64,000 nucleotides of DNA from Verrucosispora sp. NA02020 (GCF_013364215.1 NZ_CP054923.1:3968001-4032000); one strand, 5' to 3'; positions 44,839 through 54,381 are shown, counted from the stretch's first letter. A program made the numbers and translations. The notes: a model not told the origin generated them from the sequence alone.

Positions 44839-46296
44839 TCACCGGGTGGCGGGCGTCGCGGTCCGGCCGCGCCGCCGGGCGGCCAGCCCCAGGGCGGTGT
44901 CGACGACCAGGAAGCCGAGCAGCGGGACGCCGAACCACGGCAGCGCCCAGCCCAGCGCGACCGTCACCGGTACGCCGACCAGCAGCACCCACGGCGGCAG
45001 CCCGCGCAGACCGCCACGGGCGGGTGGCGCCCCGGCATACGCCCGTCGGTCGGTGCGGGTGGGGCGGCGCTGCCACCACATCCGGTAGCCCCAGACGATG
45101 ACGCAGAGCAGGCCGATGGCGAGCGCGGCGAGCAGGACCTGGTTGACCACCCCGAAGAGCAGACCCATGTGCGCCTGTACGCCGAGCGCGCTCACCTGGG
45201 CCAGCAACGGCCAGTCGGCGAAGTCCAGGCGCGCGGTCACCGTGCCGTCGGCCGGGTCGACGGCCACCTGGTCCCGGCCCACCGGCCAGGTGTTGTCGGT
45301 CTGGGCGACCGCCCACGCGCTGCCCGGCTCGCCCGGGGTGATCTCGATCGGCCCGTCCAGACCGGCGGTGCGGGCGGCGGCCTCCACCCGGTCGAAGGCG
45401 GCCGGGTCGGCGGCCCCCACGGGTGCCCCGCCGTGGTCGTGTGCGCCGCCGGAGTCGGCCGGTACGCCGGACAGGCCGGTCGACAGCGCGGGCCGGCCGG
45501 CGTCCATGGCGTCCAGGCCGGCGGCGAAGTTCCCCCCGGCGAACCGGGACCAGGTCAGCCCGGTGGCGGAGAGCACGAGCAGACCCACCGCGAGCCAGAC
45601 GCCGGTGGTGGCGTGCCAGCTCCGGGTACGCCGGACCCCCTTGCCGGCGGAGACGTCCGGCACCAGCAGGTGCCTCACCCGAGCGCGTCCGCCGCGCCGA
45701 CGCCACCACAGGGCGATCCCGCCCAGCGCCAGCACCCACAGCCAGCTCGCGGCGATCTCGGAGTAGTGCCGTCCCAGGTCACCGAGGTGCAGGTGGCGGT
45801 GCAGGTCGTCCAGCCAGGTGGTGGCGGGCGTGGAGCCGAACCAGGTGGTCAACTGTCCGCGTACCTCGGCGGTGTACGGGTCGACGTAGACGGTGTGCTG
45901 CTTGTCGCCCAGCTCGGGCAGCGCGAACACCACCCGGGTGGTGTGCTCGCCGGTGCCGGGGGAGACGCCGAACAGGCTGCCCTCGGGATGGAACGCCCGC
46001 GCGGCGGTGATCTGCTCGGCCAGCGGCCTCGGCTCACCGACGGAGGCGACGGTCAGCTCGTCGGCGTAGAGGATCCGGTCCAGTTGCGGGGTGACGGTGT
46101 ACGCCAGGCCGGTCAGGGCGGCGACGACCAGGAAGGGCGCGACCAGGACGCCCGCATAGAAGTGCAGGCGGACCAGGAGTGCGGCCAGCGGCGAGGGGCG
46201 GCGTGGTGCGCGGGCGGGCGACGGTTCGGCGGCGGGCCGTTCCGGGCCGGGCGTGGAGTCCGGTGTGGAGGCACCGGAGACTTCGGTCAGAGACAT
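44839..46296 (-). CDS. PepSY-associated transmembrane protein
   Basis: A 485-aa membrane protein of the PepSY_TM family (the iron/siderophore-linked PiuB-like group). After a Pro-rich cytoplasmic leader come helix 1 (LHFYAGVLVAPFLVVAALTGLAYTV), a large outer loop with a PepSY-like unit, DLHRHLHLGDLGRHYSEIAASWLWVLALGG, SWHATTGVWLAVGLLVLSATGL, and two C-terminal helices. Conserved His residues (HRHLH, SWHATTG, QAHMG) may bind haem or metal. The outer loop has a DSGGAHDHGG stretch. ATG 46296 is chosen over the longer frame to 46428, which has no membrane or family features. Role is probably in ferric-siderophore reduction or metal homeostasis; uncertain. Confidence 0.82.
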   Translation of the reverse strand: MSLTEVSGASTPDSTPGPERPAAEPSPARAPRRPSPLAALLVRLHFYAGVLVAPFLVVAALTGLAYTVTPQLDRILYADELTVASVGEPRPLAEQITAARAFHPEGSLFGVSPGTGEHTTRVVFALPELGDKQHTVYVDPYTAEVRGQLTTWFGSTPATTWLDDLHRHLHLGDLGRHYSEIAASWLWVLALGGIALWWRRRGGRARVRHLLVPDVSAGKGVRRTRSWHATTGVWLAVGLLVLSATGLTWSRFAGGNFAAGLDAMDAGRPALSTGLSGVPADSGGAHDHGGAPVGAADPAAFDRVEAAARTAGLDGPIEITPGEPGSAWAVAQTDNTWPVGRDQVAVDPADGTVTARLDFADWPLLAQVSALGVQAHMGLLFGVVNQVLLAALAIGLLCVIVWGYRMWWQRRPTRTDRRAYAGAPPARGGLRGLPPWVLLVGVPVTVALGWALPWFGVPLLGFLVVDTALGLAARRRGRTATPATR

Positions 46297-46393
46297 GACT
46301 TTTCCGATCGGACTAGAAGGTCTTTCCGCGGACGCGCCCGTGCCCTTCGGGTCGCTGTTGCTGCCGTCGCCCGGTCGCCCGCCGCTCTGCCCT

Positions 46394-47392
46394 CTAGTCG
46401 GCCGCCGGGCCGTCGCAGTTCCCGCCACTCTCGCCGTCCCCGCCCGAGACGCCCCGGTGGCAGCGCTCGCCCAGGTCGCGCAGCGCCGTCACCAGCTCGG
46501 GCGGGCCGGGCACGGTGAAGTCGACGCCGAGGACCGCGATCATCCAGGCCAGGTCTGCGGCCGTCGCCGCGCCGAGGTGCAGCAGGCAGCGGTGGTCGTC
46601 GACCGCCTCCACCGCACCCATGCCCGGCCAGACCCGCTCGGCCACCACGGCGGCGGGCGCGTGCATCGTGACGGTGGTCCGGACCGGGTACGGGCCGGTC
46701 GACAGCGTCCGTGCCAGGTAGGCGCTCGCGTCCGGGTCGGGCAGCTCACGGGCGACGAACCGGGGCCCGGTGGGCGTACGCGGACGTAGCCGGTCGACCC
46801 GGAACGAGCGCCAGTCCTCGCGGTCGACGTCCCAGGCGACGAGGTACCAGTACCGGCCCCAGCTCACCAGCGCGTGCGGCTCGACGGTGCGCCGCGACCG
46901 GTCGCCGTGATGGCTGGTGTAGTCGAACCGCAGCCCCTCCCGACGGTGACACGCGTCGGAGACTGCCACCAGCACGTCCGGGGAGACCGTCGGGCCGGGA
47001 CTCTCGGCGCGTACCGTGGCGCGGTGCAGCCCGCTGACCCGGTGCCGCAACCGGGACGGCAGCACCTGCTCCACCTTGTGCAGGGCGCGCAGGGCGGTCT
47101 CGCCGATGCCGCTGACCGCACTGGCGGTGGCGGTCCGCAGCCCGATCGTCACGGCCACCGCCTCGTCGTCGTCGAGCAGCAGCGGTGGCAGCGCCGCGCC
47201 GGCACCGAGCCGATAGCCGCCGGTGCCCTGGGTGGCGTGCACCGGGTAGCCCAGCTCGCGGAGTCGGTCGACGTCCCGGCGCACGGTCCGCGCGGTGACC
47301 CCGAGCCGCGCCGCCAGTTCCGCGCCGGACCACTGACGGTACGTCTGCAACAGCGACAGCAACCGGAGCAGGCGTGCGGAGGGCGTCGACAT
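46394..47392 (-). CDS. WYL-domain (YafY-type) transcriptional regulator
   Basis: A 332-aa regulator. The N-terminal HTH_11 domain (RLLRLLSLLQTYRQWSGAELAARLGVTARTVRRDVDRLRELGYPV) is followed by a WYL domain (VEPHALVSWGRYWYLVAWDVDREDWRSFRVDRL) and a WCX C-terminal region. Such proteins sense small ligands or nucleic acids; many actinobacterial members regulate an adjacent hydrolase. It is divergent from the epoxide hydrolase with a 63-nt gap carrying an inverted repeat, so that gene is the likely target. Confidence 0.88.
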   Translation of the reverse strand: MSTPSARLLRLLSLLQTYRQWSGAELAARLGVTARTVRRDVDRLRELGYPVHATQGTGGYRLGAGAALPPLLLDDDEAVAVTIGLRTATASAVSGIGETALRALHKVEQVLPSRLRHRVSGLHRATVRAESPGPTVSPDVLVAVSDACHRREGLRFDYTSHHGDRSRRTVEPHALVSWGRYWYLVAWDVDREDWRSFRVDRLRPRTPTGPRFVARELPDPDASAYLARTLSTGPYPVRTTVTMHAPAAVVAERVWPGMGAVEAVDDHRCLLHLGAATAADLAWMIAVLGVDFTVPGPPELVTALRDLGERCHRGVSGGDGESGGNCDGPAAD

Positions 47393-47413
47393 GTGATCGA
47401 GGATGCCACCGGC

Positions 47414-47434
47414 TTAGGACCGGAACTGACCTAA
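47414..47434. promoter_or_regulatory. Inverted repeat between the WYL regulator and epoxide hydrolase
   Basis: ttagg-N11-cctaa in a 63-nt divergent gap, about one helical turn from half-site to half-site plus the arm. TAGCGT at 47443-47448 is a -10 candidate placed 7 nt before the epoxide hydrolase ATG, implying a leaderless message. Confidence 0.5.
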
Positions 47435-47455
47435 CCGGCTCCTAGCGTCGACCGC

Positions 47456-48637
47456 ATGACCGACGACATCGTCCCGTTCCACCTGGACGTCCCGCAGTCC
47501 CAGCTCGACGACCTGCACGCCCGGCTGGCCACCACCCGCTGGCCCGCGCTGCCCGACGTCGGCTGGACCCGGGGCGTACCGGTGGACCAGCTCCGGGACC
47601 TGGCCGAGTACTGGCGTACCCGCTACGACTGGCGCGGCCACGAGGCGGAGCTGAACACCCTCCCGCACCACCGCACCGAGATCGACGGGCAACCGCTGCA
47701 CTTCCTCCACGTACGCTCGCCCGAGCCGGACGCGCTCCCGTTGCTCCTGCTGCACGGCTGGCCGGGCTCGTTCCTGGAGTTCCTGGACACCGTCGGGCCG
47801 CTGACCGACCCCCGCGCGCACGGCGGCGACCCGGCGGAAGCCTTCCACCTGGTGATCCCGTCGCTACCCGGATTCGGCTTCTCCGCACCGCTGTCCGGGC
47901 CCGGCTGGGGCAGCGAACGGATGGCCGGCGCGCTGGTCGAGCTGATGCGCCGGCTCGGTTACGCCCGCTACGGCGTGCAGGGCGGCGACACCGGCTCGTA
48001 CGTCGCCCCGGCGATCGGTCGGCAGGCGCCGGAGCGGGTGGTCGGCGTGCACGTCAACGCGCTGCTCACCTTCCCGTCCGGGGTCGAGGGCGAACTCGAC
48101 GGACTCACCGACGTCGAGCAGGCCAGGCTGGACGCGTTGACCGCCTACAACGACGGGTACCTCCAGATCCAGGCGAAGTCACCGCACACGCTCGCCTACG
48201 GGCTGCACGACTCGCCGGTGGGCCAGCTCGCCTGGATCGTCGAGATGTTCCACCGGCTGACCGACCTGCCCGCCGACGGGAACCTCGACGACGTGGTCGA
48301 CCGGGACCGACTGCTGACCAACGTCACCCTGTACTGGCTGACCGGCACGGCCGGCTCCGCAGCCCAGGTCTACTACGAGGACATCACCGCCGCCACCTGG
48401 TCCGACGAGGCGTGCGGCGACGACGCGGCGGGCGACTGGGGCGTGGGGGAGCCGTCCACCGTGCCGACCGGGGTGCTGGTGTCCCGGTCCCGTGACGTCA
48501 CCGTGCGGCGGCTCGCCGAACGCGACCACCACGTGGTGCACTGGGCCGAGTACGACACCGGCGGGCACTTCTTCGCCCTGGAGCAGCCGCAGGTCTTCGT
48601 CGCCGACTTGCGCACCTTCTTCGGCGCCCTGCGGTAG
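47456..48637 (+). CDS. Epoxide hydrolase (EHN-type alpha/beta hydrolase)
   Basis: A 393-aa enzyme with the N-terminal EHN domain ([26 protein letters not shown]), oxyanion motif [19 protein letters not shown] and the nucleophile elbow [10 protein letters not shown] (Asp). The closing His is in [12 protein letters not shown]. It opens epoxides with water. This group also includes enzymes for juvenile-hormone-like and aromatic epoxides; the substrate is unknown. The start lies next to a -10 without ribosome site. The stop is 3 nt from the convergent pobA stop. Confidence 0.9.
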   Translation: MTDDIVPFHLDVPQSQLDDLHARLATTRWPALPDVGWTRGVPVDQLRDLAEYWRTRYDWRGHEAELNTLPHHRTEIDGQPLHFLHVRSPEPDALPLLLLHGWPGSFLEFLDTVGPLTDPRAHGGDPAEAFHLVIPSLPGFGFSAPLSGPGWGSERMAGALVELMRRLGYARYGVQGGDTGSYVAPAIGRQAPERVVGVHVNALLTFPSGVEGELDGLTDVEQARLDALTAYNDGYLQIQAKSPHTLAYGLHDSPVGQLAWIVEMFHRLTDLPADGNLDDVVDRDRLLTNVTLYWLTGTAGSAAQVYYEDITAATWSDEACGDDAAGDWGVGEPSTVPTGVLVSRSRDVTVRRLAERDHHVVHWAEYDTGGHFFALEQPQVFVADLRTFFGALR

Positions 48638-48640
48638 GGC

Positions 48641-49810
48641 TCAGACCTGCGGCAGGCCCACGTAGTTCTCCGCCAGGCTGGTCGCGTACGCGTCGGAGGT
48701 GGTCACGTACCGCAGGGTCGCCGACTGGATCTTCGCCTCGTACGGGTCGTCCGCGTCGAGCCGGTGCAGCATCGAGGTCATCCACCAGGAGAACTGCTGG
48801 GCCCGCCACACCCGCCGCAGCGCGGTGGCCGAGTACCCGTCGAGCAGGTCGGTGCTCCCGTCGGCGTACCAGGCGGCGAAGGCGTCGCCGAGCAGCGCGA
48901 CGTCGGCCAGCGCCAGGTTCATGCCCTTCGCGCCGGTGGGCGGCACGATGTGTACGGCGTCACCGGCCAGGAAGAGTCTCTGCCAGCGCATCGGCTCCAC
49001 CACCAGGCTGCGCAACGGCGTGATCGACTTCTCCAGGACCGGTCCCTCGTTGAGGCGCCACCCGGGCACGGTCTCCAGCCGGGTCCGCAGCTCGGCCCAG
49101 ATCCGTTCGTCCGGCCAGTCGGCGATGTCCGAGTCGGCGGGCACCTGGAGATAGAGCCGGGAGATCTCCGGCGAGCGCAGGCTGTACAGCGCGAAACCCC
49201 GCTCGTGGTGGGCGTAGATCAGTTCGTCCACCGCGGGCGGGGCGGCGGCCAGCACCCCCAGCCAGGCGAACGGGTACGTCCGCTCGTACGTGTGCAGCAC
49301 CCCGTCGGGCACGGCCGCGCGACTGATCCCGTGGAAGCCGTCGCAGCCCACCACGAAGTCGCAGTGCAGTTCCGCCTCGACGCCCTCGTGCCGGTAGTGC
49401 ACCACCGGCGCGGAGTCCAGGCCGGACAGGCGTACCGCCTCGGCCTCGAAGAGGATCGTCGCGTCGGCGGCGAGCCGGGCGGCGATCAGGTCCTTGACCA
49501 CCTCCTGCTGCCCGTACACGGTGATCGCCCGGCCGGTCAGCTCGGTCATCGGCACCCGGTGCGACTCGCCGTCGAAGCGCAGCTCGATGCCCTCGTGCCG
49601 CATCCCCTCCCGGTCCAGCCGCGCCCCCAGGCCGGTCCGGCGCAACAGGTCGACCGAGCCCTGTTCGAGCACTCCCGCGCGGACCCGGTGCTCCACGTAC
49701 TCCCGGCTGCGGCTCTCCAGCACCACCGAGTCGATGCCGTGCCGGTGCAGCAGGTGCGACAGCATGAGACCGGCCGGTCCCGCCCCGACGATGCCGACCT
49801 GGGTGCGCAT
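48641..49810 (-). CDS. pobA: 4-hydroxybenzoate 3-monooxygenase
   Basis: A 389-aa flavoprotein hydroxylating 4-hydroxybenzoate to protocatechuate with NAD(P)H and O2. GAGPAGLMLSHLL (FAD), RVRAGVLEQGSVDLL, CDGFHGISR (DG motif), GDAVHIVPPTGAKGMNLALAD and the C-terminal AENYVGLP all match PobA. AGGAGG precedes the ATG. It is divergent from the pca operon, whose first substrate it makes, across a region with repeated GTTCG/CGAAC half-sites. Confidence 0.95.
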   Translation of the reverse strand: MRTQVGIVGAGPAGLMLSHLLHRHGIDSVVLESRSREYVEHRVRAGVLEQGSVDLLRRTGLGARLDREGMRHEGIELRFDGESHRVPMTELTGRAITVYGQQEVVKDLIAARLAADATILFEAEAVRLSGLDSAPVVHYRHEGVEAELHCDFVVGCDGFHGISRAAVPDGVLHTYERTYPFAWLGVLAAAPPAVDELIYAHHERGFALYSLRSPEISRLYLQVPADSDIADWPDERIWAELRTRLETVPGWRLNEGPVLEKSITPLRSLVVEPMRWQRLFLAGDAVHIVPPTGAKGMNLALADVALLGDAFAAWYADGSTDLLDGYSATALRRVWRAQQFSWWMTSMLHRLDADDPYEAKIQSATLRYVTTSDAYATSLAENYVGLPQV

Positions 49811-49918
49811 CCGTGCCTCCTCGACCTGTCTGGCGTGCCGTGCGCGTACGCGCGACGGCCGGGCGTCACGGCGTTCCGGAGGACACCCCGTCCCGTCGCG
49901 GGGGAGGGGTCACCGGCT

Positions 49919-49953
49919 GTTCGCAAGCCGAACGTCCGTTCTCATCAGGAACG
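49919..49953. promoter_or_regulatory. IclR-type operator cluster between pobA and pcaI
   Basis: gttcg-N5-cgaac (49919-49933) is a 15-bp palindrome. Overlapping it, gaacg (49930), cgttc (49937) and gaacg (49949) form further inverted pairs. PcaR at 55534, an IclR protein, is the likely binder; the effector is probably a pathway acid. This is inferred from form and position. Confidence 0.55.
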
Positions 49954-50030
49954 TTGGCACGCGGGTCGGGGCCGAGTCAACGGGCGTGCCGCACCATTTC
50001 CCGGCCGCGCCGCGCCGCCGGTCGGGTGCG

Positions 50031-50060
50031 TTGACGGGGTCGACGGCGGACCGCTACGTT
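50031..50060 (+). promoter_or_regulatory. Promoter of the pca operon
   Basis: TTGACG (50031-50036), an 18-nt spacer and TACGTT (50055-50060) lie about 70 nt upstream of pcaI. A GTTCG half-site overlaps the -10. Confidence 0.6.
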
Positions 50061-50130
50061 CGAGATAAGTACGCGCGTCCGTATGCCGAACAGGCTGGCG
50101 GGCCGCGGAGATCGGGAGGTGGAGAGGCCC

Positions 50131-50949
50131 ATGGCGAAGCTCGTCTCGCTGGCCGACGGCGTCGCGGACCTGGTCCGCGACGGTGACACGGTGGCGCTGG
50201 AAGGATTCACCCACCTGATCCCGTTCGCCGCCGGCCACGAGATCATCCGGCAGGGGCGGCGTGACCTGACCCTGGTCCGGATGACCCCGGACGTCATCTA
50301 CGACCAGCTCATCGGCGCCGGCTGCGCCCGACGGCTGGTCTTCTCCTGGGGCGGCAACCCCGGCGTCGGCTCGCTGCACCGCTTCCGCGACGCGGTGCAG
50401 AACTCCTGGCCGGTCCCGCTGGAACTGGAGGAGCACAGCCACGCCGGGATGGCCAACCGGTACGTCGCCGGGGCCTCCGGGCTGCCGTTCGCGGTGATGC
50501 GCGGCTACACCGGCACCGACCTGCCCCGGCACACCGACAACATCCGCACCGTGGACTGCCCGTTCACCGGCGAGACGCTCACCGCCGTGCCCGCCCTGCG
50601 CCCCGACGTGACCGTGGTGCACGCCCAGCGCGCCGACCGCGCCGGCAACGTGCAGATGTGGGGCATCACCGGCGTGCAGAAGGAGGCGGTGCTCGCCGCC
50701 GACCGGTCGCTGGTCACCGTGGAGGAGATCGTCGACGAGCTGACCCCGGTGCCGGGGCAGGTGGTGCTGCCCGGCTGGGTCGTGGACGCGGTGGCCCGGG
50801 TGCCCGGCGGCGCCCACCCCTCCTACACCCAGGACTACTCGGTCCGCGACAACGACTTCTACCGCGCCTGGGACGCGGTCAGCCGGGACCGCGACACCTT
50901 CCAGGAGTGGATCGAGCGGCACGTACGCGACGTGGAGGTGCCGGCATGA
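50131..50949 (+). CDS. pcaI: 3-oxoadipate CoA-transferase, alpha subunit
   Basis: A 272-aa class I CoA-transferase subunit. It starts AKLVSLADGVADLVRDGDTVALEGFTH, and RADRAGNVQMWG and VTVEEIVDELTPVPGQVVLPGWVVDAVARVPGGAHPS are family segments. With PcaJ it transfers CoA from succinyl-CoA to 3-oxoadipate. ATG 50131 is chosen for the GGAGGTGGAGAGG ribosome site; the frame back to 50083 adds promoter-region sequence. First gene of the operon; overlaps pcaJ by ATGA. Confidence 0.92.
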   Translation: MAKLVSLADGVADLVRDGDTVALEGFTHLIPFAAGHEIIRQGRRDLTLVRMTPDVIYDQLIGAGCARRLVFSWGGNPGVGSLHRFRDAVQNSWPVPLELEEHSHAGMANRYVAGASGLPFAVMRGYTGTDLPRHTDNIRTVDCPFTGETLTAVPALRPDVTVVHAQRADRAGNVQMWGITGVQKEAVLAADRSLVTVEEIVDELTPVPGQVVLPGWVVDAVARVPGGAHPSYTQDYSVRDNDFYRAWDAVSRDRDTFQEWIERHVRDVEVPA

Positions 50950-51713
50950 CCGACGGGTACACCGCCGACGAGATGATGACGGTCGCCGCCGCCCGGCAAC
51001 TGCGCGACGGCACCGCCTGCTTCGTCGGCATCGGGCTGCCCAGCACCGCGGCGAACCTGGCCCGGGCGACCCACGCCCCCGATCTGGTGCTCGTCTACGA
51101 GTCGGGCTGCCTCGGCGCCAAGCCCGACCGGCTCCCGCTGTCCATCGGCGACGGCGTGCTCGCCGACACCGCCGACGCGGTGGTCTCGGTGCCCGAGGTC
51201 TTCAACTACTGGTTGCAGCCCGGCCGCATCGACGTCGGGTTCCTCGGCGCCGCGCAGCTCGACCGGTACGGCAACATCAACACCACCGTCATCGGCGGCG
51301 ACTACCGCGACCCTGCCGTGCGACTGCCCGGCGCCGGGGGCGCACCGGAGATCGCCGCCTCCTGCCGGGAGGTGGTGGTCGTGGTGCGGCAGAGCCGCCG
51401 GACGTTCACCGACCGCGTCGACTTCGTCACCTCCGTCGGCTACGGCGACGGGCCCGGCGCCCGGGCCCGGCTGGGCCTGCGTGGCGGCGGCCCGAAGACC
51501 GTCATCACCGACCTCGGTGTGCTCGAAGCCGACCCGGCCACCTGCGAACTCACCCTGACCCGACTGCACCCGGGGGTCACCGTGGCACAGGCGAGGGCGG
51601 CCACCGGCTGGCCCGTCGCCGTCGCCGACGACCTGGCCACCGGCACGCCGCCCAGCGCCACCGAACTCACCGCGCTGCGCGCTCTCGAGGCGACCGTCCG
51701 GTCGACCCGGTGA
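50946..51713 (+). CDS. pcaJ: 3-oxoadipate CoA-transferase, beta subunit
   Basis: A 255-aa subunit carrying the catalytic Glu in VLVYESGCLGA (the SENG-type loop of class I transferases). DVGFLGAAQLDRYGNINTTVIG and KTVITDLGVLE are typical. It is coupled to pcaI by ATGA. Product is 3-oxoadipyl-CoA, which would need a thiolase not found here. Confidence 0.92.
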   Translation: MTDGYTADEMMTVAAARQLRDGTACFVGIGLPSTAANLARATHAPDLVLVYESGCLGAKPDRLPLSIGDGVLADTADAVVSVPEVFNYWLQPGRIDVGFLGAAQLDRYGNINTTVIGGDYRDPAVRLPGAGGAPEIAASCREVVVVVRQSRRTFTDRVDFVTSVGYGDGPGARARLGLRGGGPKTVITDLGVLEADPATCELTLTRLHPGVTVAQARAATGWPVAVADDLATGTPPSATELTALRALEATVRSTR

Positions 51714-51763
51714 GCGGGCGGCCCCGGCGGGGACCCGCCGACACCGAGGGGAGAACCCACGCC

Positions 51764-52507
51764 ATGACCCGAGACAGCGGCGCCCGGCTGGTGCTGCCGA
51801 GCTATCGACGTGACGACGTCGAGGCCCATCCGCCCCTGCTCAGCCCCGGTTACCGCTCCACGGTGGCCCGTGCCCCCGCCCAGCCCCTGGTCCACCTGCC
51901 GCAGCGACTCACCGAGATCACCGGCCCGCTGCTCGGTGACGGACGCATCGGCGACCTCGACCACGACCTGACCCGCCAGCACGACGGCGAACCGCAGGGG
52001 CAGCGGATCATCGTGCACGGCCGGGTACGCGACGGCGACGGGCGCGCCGTGCCGCACACCCTGGTGGAGATCTGGCAGGCCAACGCCGCCGGTCGCTACC
52101 GGCACGCCGCCGACACCTGGCCGGCCCCGATCGACCCGCACTTCACCGGCGTCGGGCGGGCCCGCACCGACGCCGACGGGCGCTACGAGTTCGTCACCGT
52201 GCTGCCCGGCGCGTACCCGTGGCGCAACCACGACAACGCCTGGCGACCCGCGCACATCCACTTCTCGCTGTTCGGGCGCGCCTTCACCCAGCGCCTGGTG
52301 ACCCAGATGTATTTTCCCGGCGACCCGCTGTTCTTCCAGGACCCGATCTTCAACTCGGTCCGCGACCCACAGGCCCGGGAGCGCATGGTCGCCCGGTACG
52401 ACCACGACGCGACCCGACCCGAGTGGGCGCTGGCGTACGCGTTCGACATCGTGCTGCGCGGCCGGGAGGCCACCCCCTTCGAGGACGAGGACGACCACGA
52501 TGACTGA
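51764..52507 (+). CDS. pcaH: Protocatechuate 3,4-dioxygenase, beta subunit
   Basis: A 247-aa subunit of the non-haem Fe(III) intradiol dioxygenase. Iron ligands are visible as the Tyr in GRYRH, the Tyr in LPGAYPWRN and two His in AHIHFSLFG. The substrate-lid segment TQMYFPGDPLF is also present. It opens protocatechuate to 3-carboxy-cis,cis-muconate together with PcaG. ATG 51764 follows GAGGGGAGAA. It overlaps pcaG by 8 nt. Confidence 0.95.
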   Translation: MTRDSGARLVLPSYRRDDVEAHPPLLSPGYRSTVARAPAQPLVHLPQRLTEITGPLLGDGRIGDLDHDLTRQHDGEPQGQRIIVHGRVRDGDGRAVPHTLVEIWQANAAGRYRHAADTWPAPIDPHFTGVGRARTDADGRYEFVTVLPGAYPWRNHDNAWRPAHIHFSLFGRAFTQRLVTQMYFPGDPLFFQDPIFNSVRDPQARERMVARYDHDATRPEWALAYAFDIVLRGREATPFEDEDDHDD

Positions 52508-53069
52508 ACGTCTCGGTGTCACGCCCGCCCAGACCGTCGGGCCGTACCTGCACATCGGCCTGCGCTGGGCGGACGGGGCGTACGTGGTGCCCGAGGGCAC
52601 CCCGGAGGCGTTCTGGATCCGGGGCCGCATCGTCGACGGCACCGGCGCACCGGTGCCCGACGCCCTGGTGGAGAGCTGGCAGGCCGACCCGGACGGTCGC
52701 TTCGACCACCCCGACGACCCGCGCGGCGCCCGGCCGCCGTCGGTCGCCGGCTTCCGTGGCTTCGGCCGCGCCGAGACCGACCCGCAGGGGGAGTACGCGC
52801 TGCTCACCGTCAAGCCGGGACCGCTGCCCGCCCCGGAGGGCGGGACCGAGGCACCGCACCTGACCGTCTCCGTCCTCGGGCGCGGGCTGCTGCACCGCCT
52901 GGTCACCCGGATCTACTTCCCCGGCGAGCCGACCAACGCCACCGACCCGGTGCTGCGTACCGTCGACCCCGACCGTCGGGACACGCTGCTGGCCCGCCCG
53001 GCCCCGGACGGCTACCGGTTCGACATCCGTCTGCAGGGGGAGCATGAGACCGTCTTCTTCGCCCTCTGA
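52500..53069 (+). CDS. pcaG: Protocatechuate 3,4-dioxygenase, alpha subunit
   Basis: A 189-aa non-catalytic partner of PcaH with the same fold: TPAQTVGPYLHIGL, then VPDALVESWQADPDGRF and HLTVSVLGRGLLHRLVTRIYFPGEP. The iron-binding Tyr/His set is not conserved, as is usual for alpha subunits. It overlaps pcaH by 8 nt and pcaB by 26 nt. Confidence 0.94.
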   Translation: MTERLGVTPAQTVGPYLHIGLRWADGAYVVPEGTPEAFWIRGRIVDGTGAPVPDALVESWQADPDGRFDHPDDPRGARPPSVAGFRGFGRAETDPQGEYALLTVKPGPLPAPEGGTEAPHLTVSVLGRGLLHRLVTRIYFPGEPTNATDPVLRTVDPDRRDTLLARPAPDGYRFDIRLQGEHETVFFAL

Positions 53070-54381
53070 CACCCTGCTGCGGGGCCTGTCCGGCACACCG
53101 GACGTCGATGCCGAGCTCGGCGACACCGCCCTGCTGCGGGCGCTGCTGGACGTGGAGGCCGCGCTGGTCCGGGCCGCCGCCGACGCCGGACTGGTGCCCG
53201 CCCCGGCCGCCGAGGCGATCGCCGCCGGGTGCCGCGCCGACGCGTACGATCCGGTGGTCCTGGGCGCGGCGGCGGAGGACGCCGGCAATCCGGTCGTACC
53301 GCTGGTGCGGGAACTGACCGCCGCCGTCGCCGAGTCGGCCCGCCCCTGGGTGCACTACGGCGCCACCAGCCAGGACGTGCTCGACAGCGCGCTGGCGCTG
53401 GTGCTCTCGCGGGCGCTGACGCCGCTGCTGCGGCACCTCGACGCGGCCGTCGACGCCGTCGCCGGTCTCGCCCGTGCCCACCGGGACACCCCGATGATCG
53501 GGCGGACCCTGGGCCAGCAGGCCGCGCCCACCACCTTCGGGCTCAAGGCGGCCGGTTGGCTGCTCGGCCTCGTCGAGGCGCGCCGCCGCGTACTCCAGGT
53601 GCGCGACAGCCTGCCCGCGCAGCTCGGCGGCGCGGTCGGCACGCTCGCCGGGTACGGTCCGGCCGGCCCGGCGGTGGTCGAGCGCTTCGCCGCCCGGCTG
53701 GGCCTGGCGGCGGCTCCGCTGCCCTGGCACACCCGCCGGCAACCCGTCCTCGACCTGGCCGCCGCGCTCGGTGGGCTGCTCGCCGCCGCCGGCAAGGTCG
53801 CGCTCGACGTCGGTCTGCTCGCCCAGACCGAGGTCGGCGAGCTGTCCGAGGGCGGTGCGGGACGCGGCGGCTCCTCGGCGATGCCGCACAAGCGCAACCC
53901 GGTCGACTCGATCCTGGTCGGCGCCGCCGCCCGACGGGGTCCCGGGCTGGTCGGCACCCTGTTCGCCGCTGCCGGGCAGGAACACGAGCGCGCCGCCGGT
54001 GGCTGGCACGCCGAGTGGGAGCCGCTGCTGGACCTGGTGCACCTGGCCGGCGGGGCCGCCGCCCGGACCGCCCGGATGCTGACCCACCTTCGGGTGGACC
54101 CGCAACGGATGCGGGCCAACCTGGACGCCACCGGCGGGCTGCCGATGGCCGAGGCGGTCGCCGCCCGACTCGCCCCGGCGCTGGGCCGCGCCGCCGCCCA
54201 CGACCTGGTCCGCCGGGCCACCACCGGCCCACGTTTCCGGGACGCCCTGCTCGCCGACGCACAGGTGCGGGCCCACCTGTCCGAGGCCGACCTCGACGCC
54301 GCCCTGGACCCGCGCGCCTGGCTCGGGTCCGCCGGCCACCTGGTCGACCGGGCGCTCGCATACGGGAGGTCCGGCTCGTGA
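53044..54381 (+). CDS. pcaB: 3-carboxy-cis,cis-muconate cycloisomerase
   Basis: A 445-aa fumarase/aspartase-superfamily enzyme that closes the ring to 4-carboxymuconolactone. Signature GGSSAMPHKRNPV, plus VHYGATSQDVLDSAL and TLGQQAAPTTFGLKAAGWL. AGGGGGAG before the ATG lies within pcaG. It overlaps pcaG by 26 nt and pcaD by 4 nt. Confidence 0.94.
   Translation: MRPSSSPSDTLLRGLSGTPDVDAELGDTALLRALLDVEAALVRAAADAGLVPAPAAEAIAAGCRADAYDPVVLGAAAEDAGNPVVPLVRELTAAVAESARPWVHYGATSQDVLDSALALVLSRALTPLLRHLDAAVDAVAGLARAHRDTPMIGRTLGQQAAPTTFGLKAAGWLLGLVEARRRVLQVRDSLPAQLGGAVGTLAGYGPAGPAVVERFAARLGLAAAPLPWHTRRQPVLDLAAALGGLLAAAGKVALDVGLLAQTEVGELSEGGAGRGGSSAMPHKRNPVDSILVGAAARRGPGLVGTLFAAAGQEHERAAGGWHAEWEPLLDLVHLAGGAAARTARMLTHLRVDPQRMRANLDATGGLPMAEAVAARLAPALGRAAAHDLVRRATTGPRFRDALLADAQVRAHLSEADLDAALDPRAWLGSAGHLVDRALAYGRSGS

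Larger units (their letters stand above)
49811..50130. other. Divergent pobA / pcaI regulatory region
   Basis: 320 nt without a gene. It contains GTTCG/CGAAC half-sites near the pobA end, a sigma-70-type promoter toward pcaI and a further half-site pair spanning that promoter's start region (gttcg 50058-50062, cgaac 50087-50091). Confidence 0.65.
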
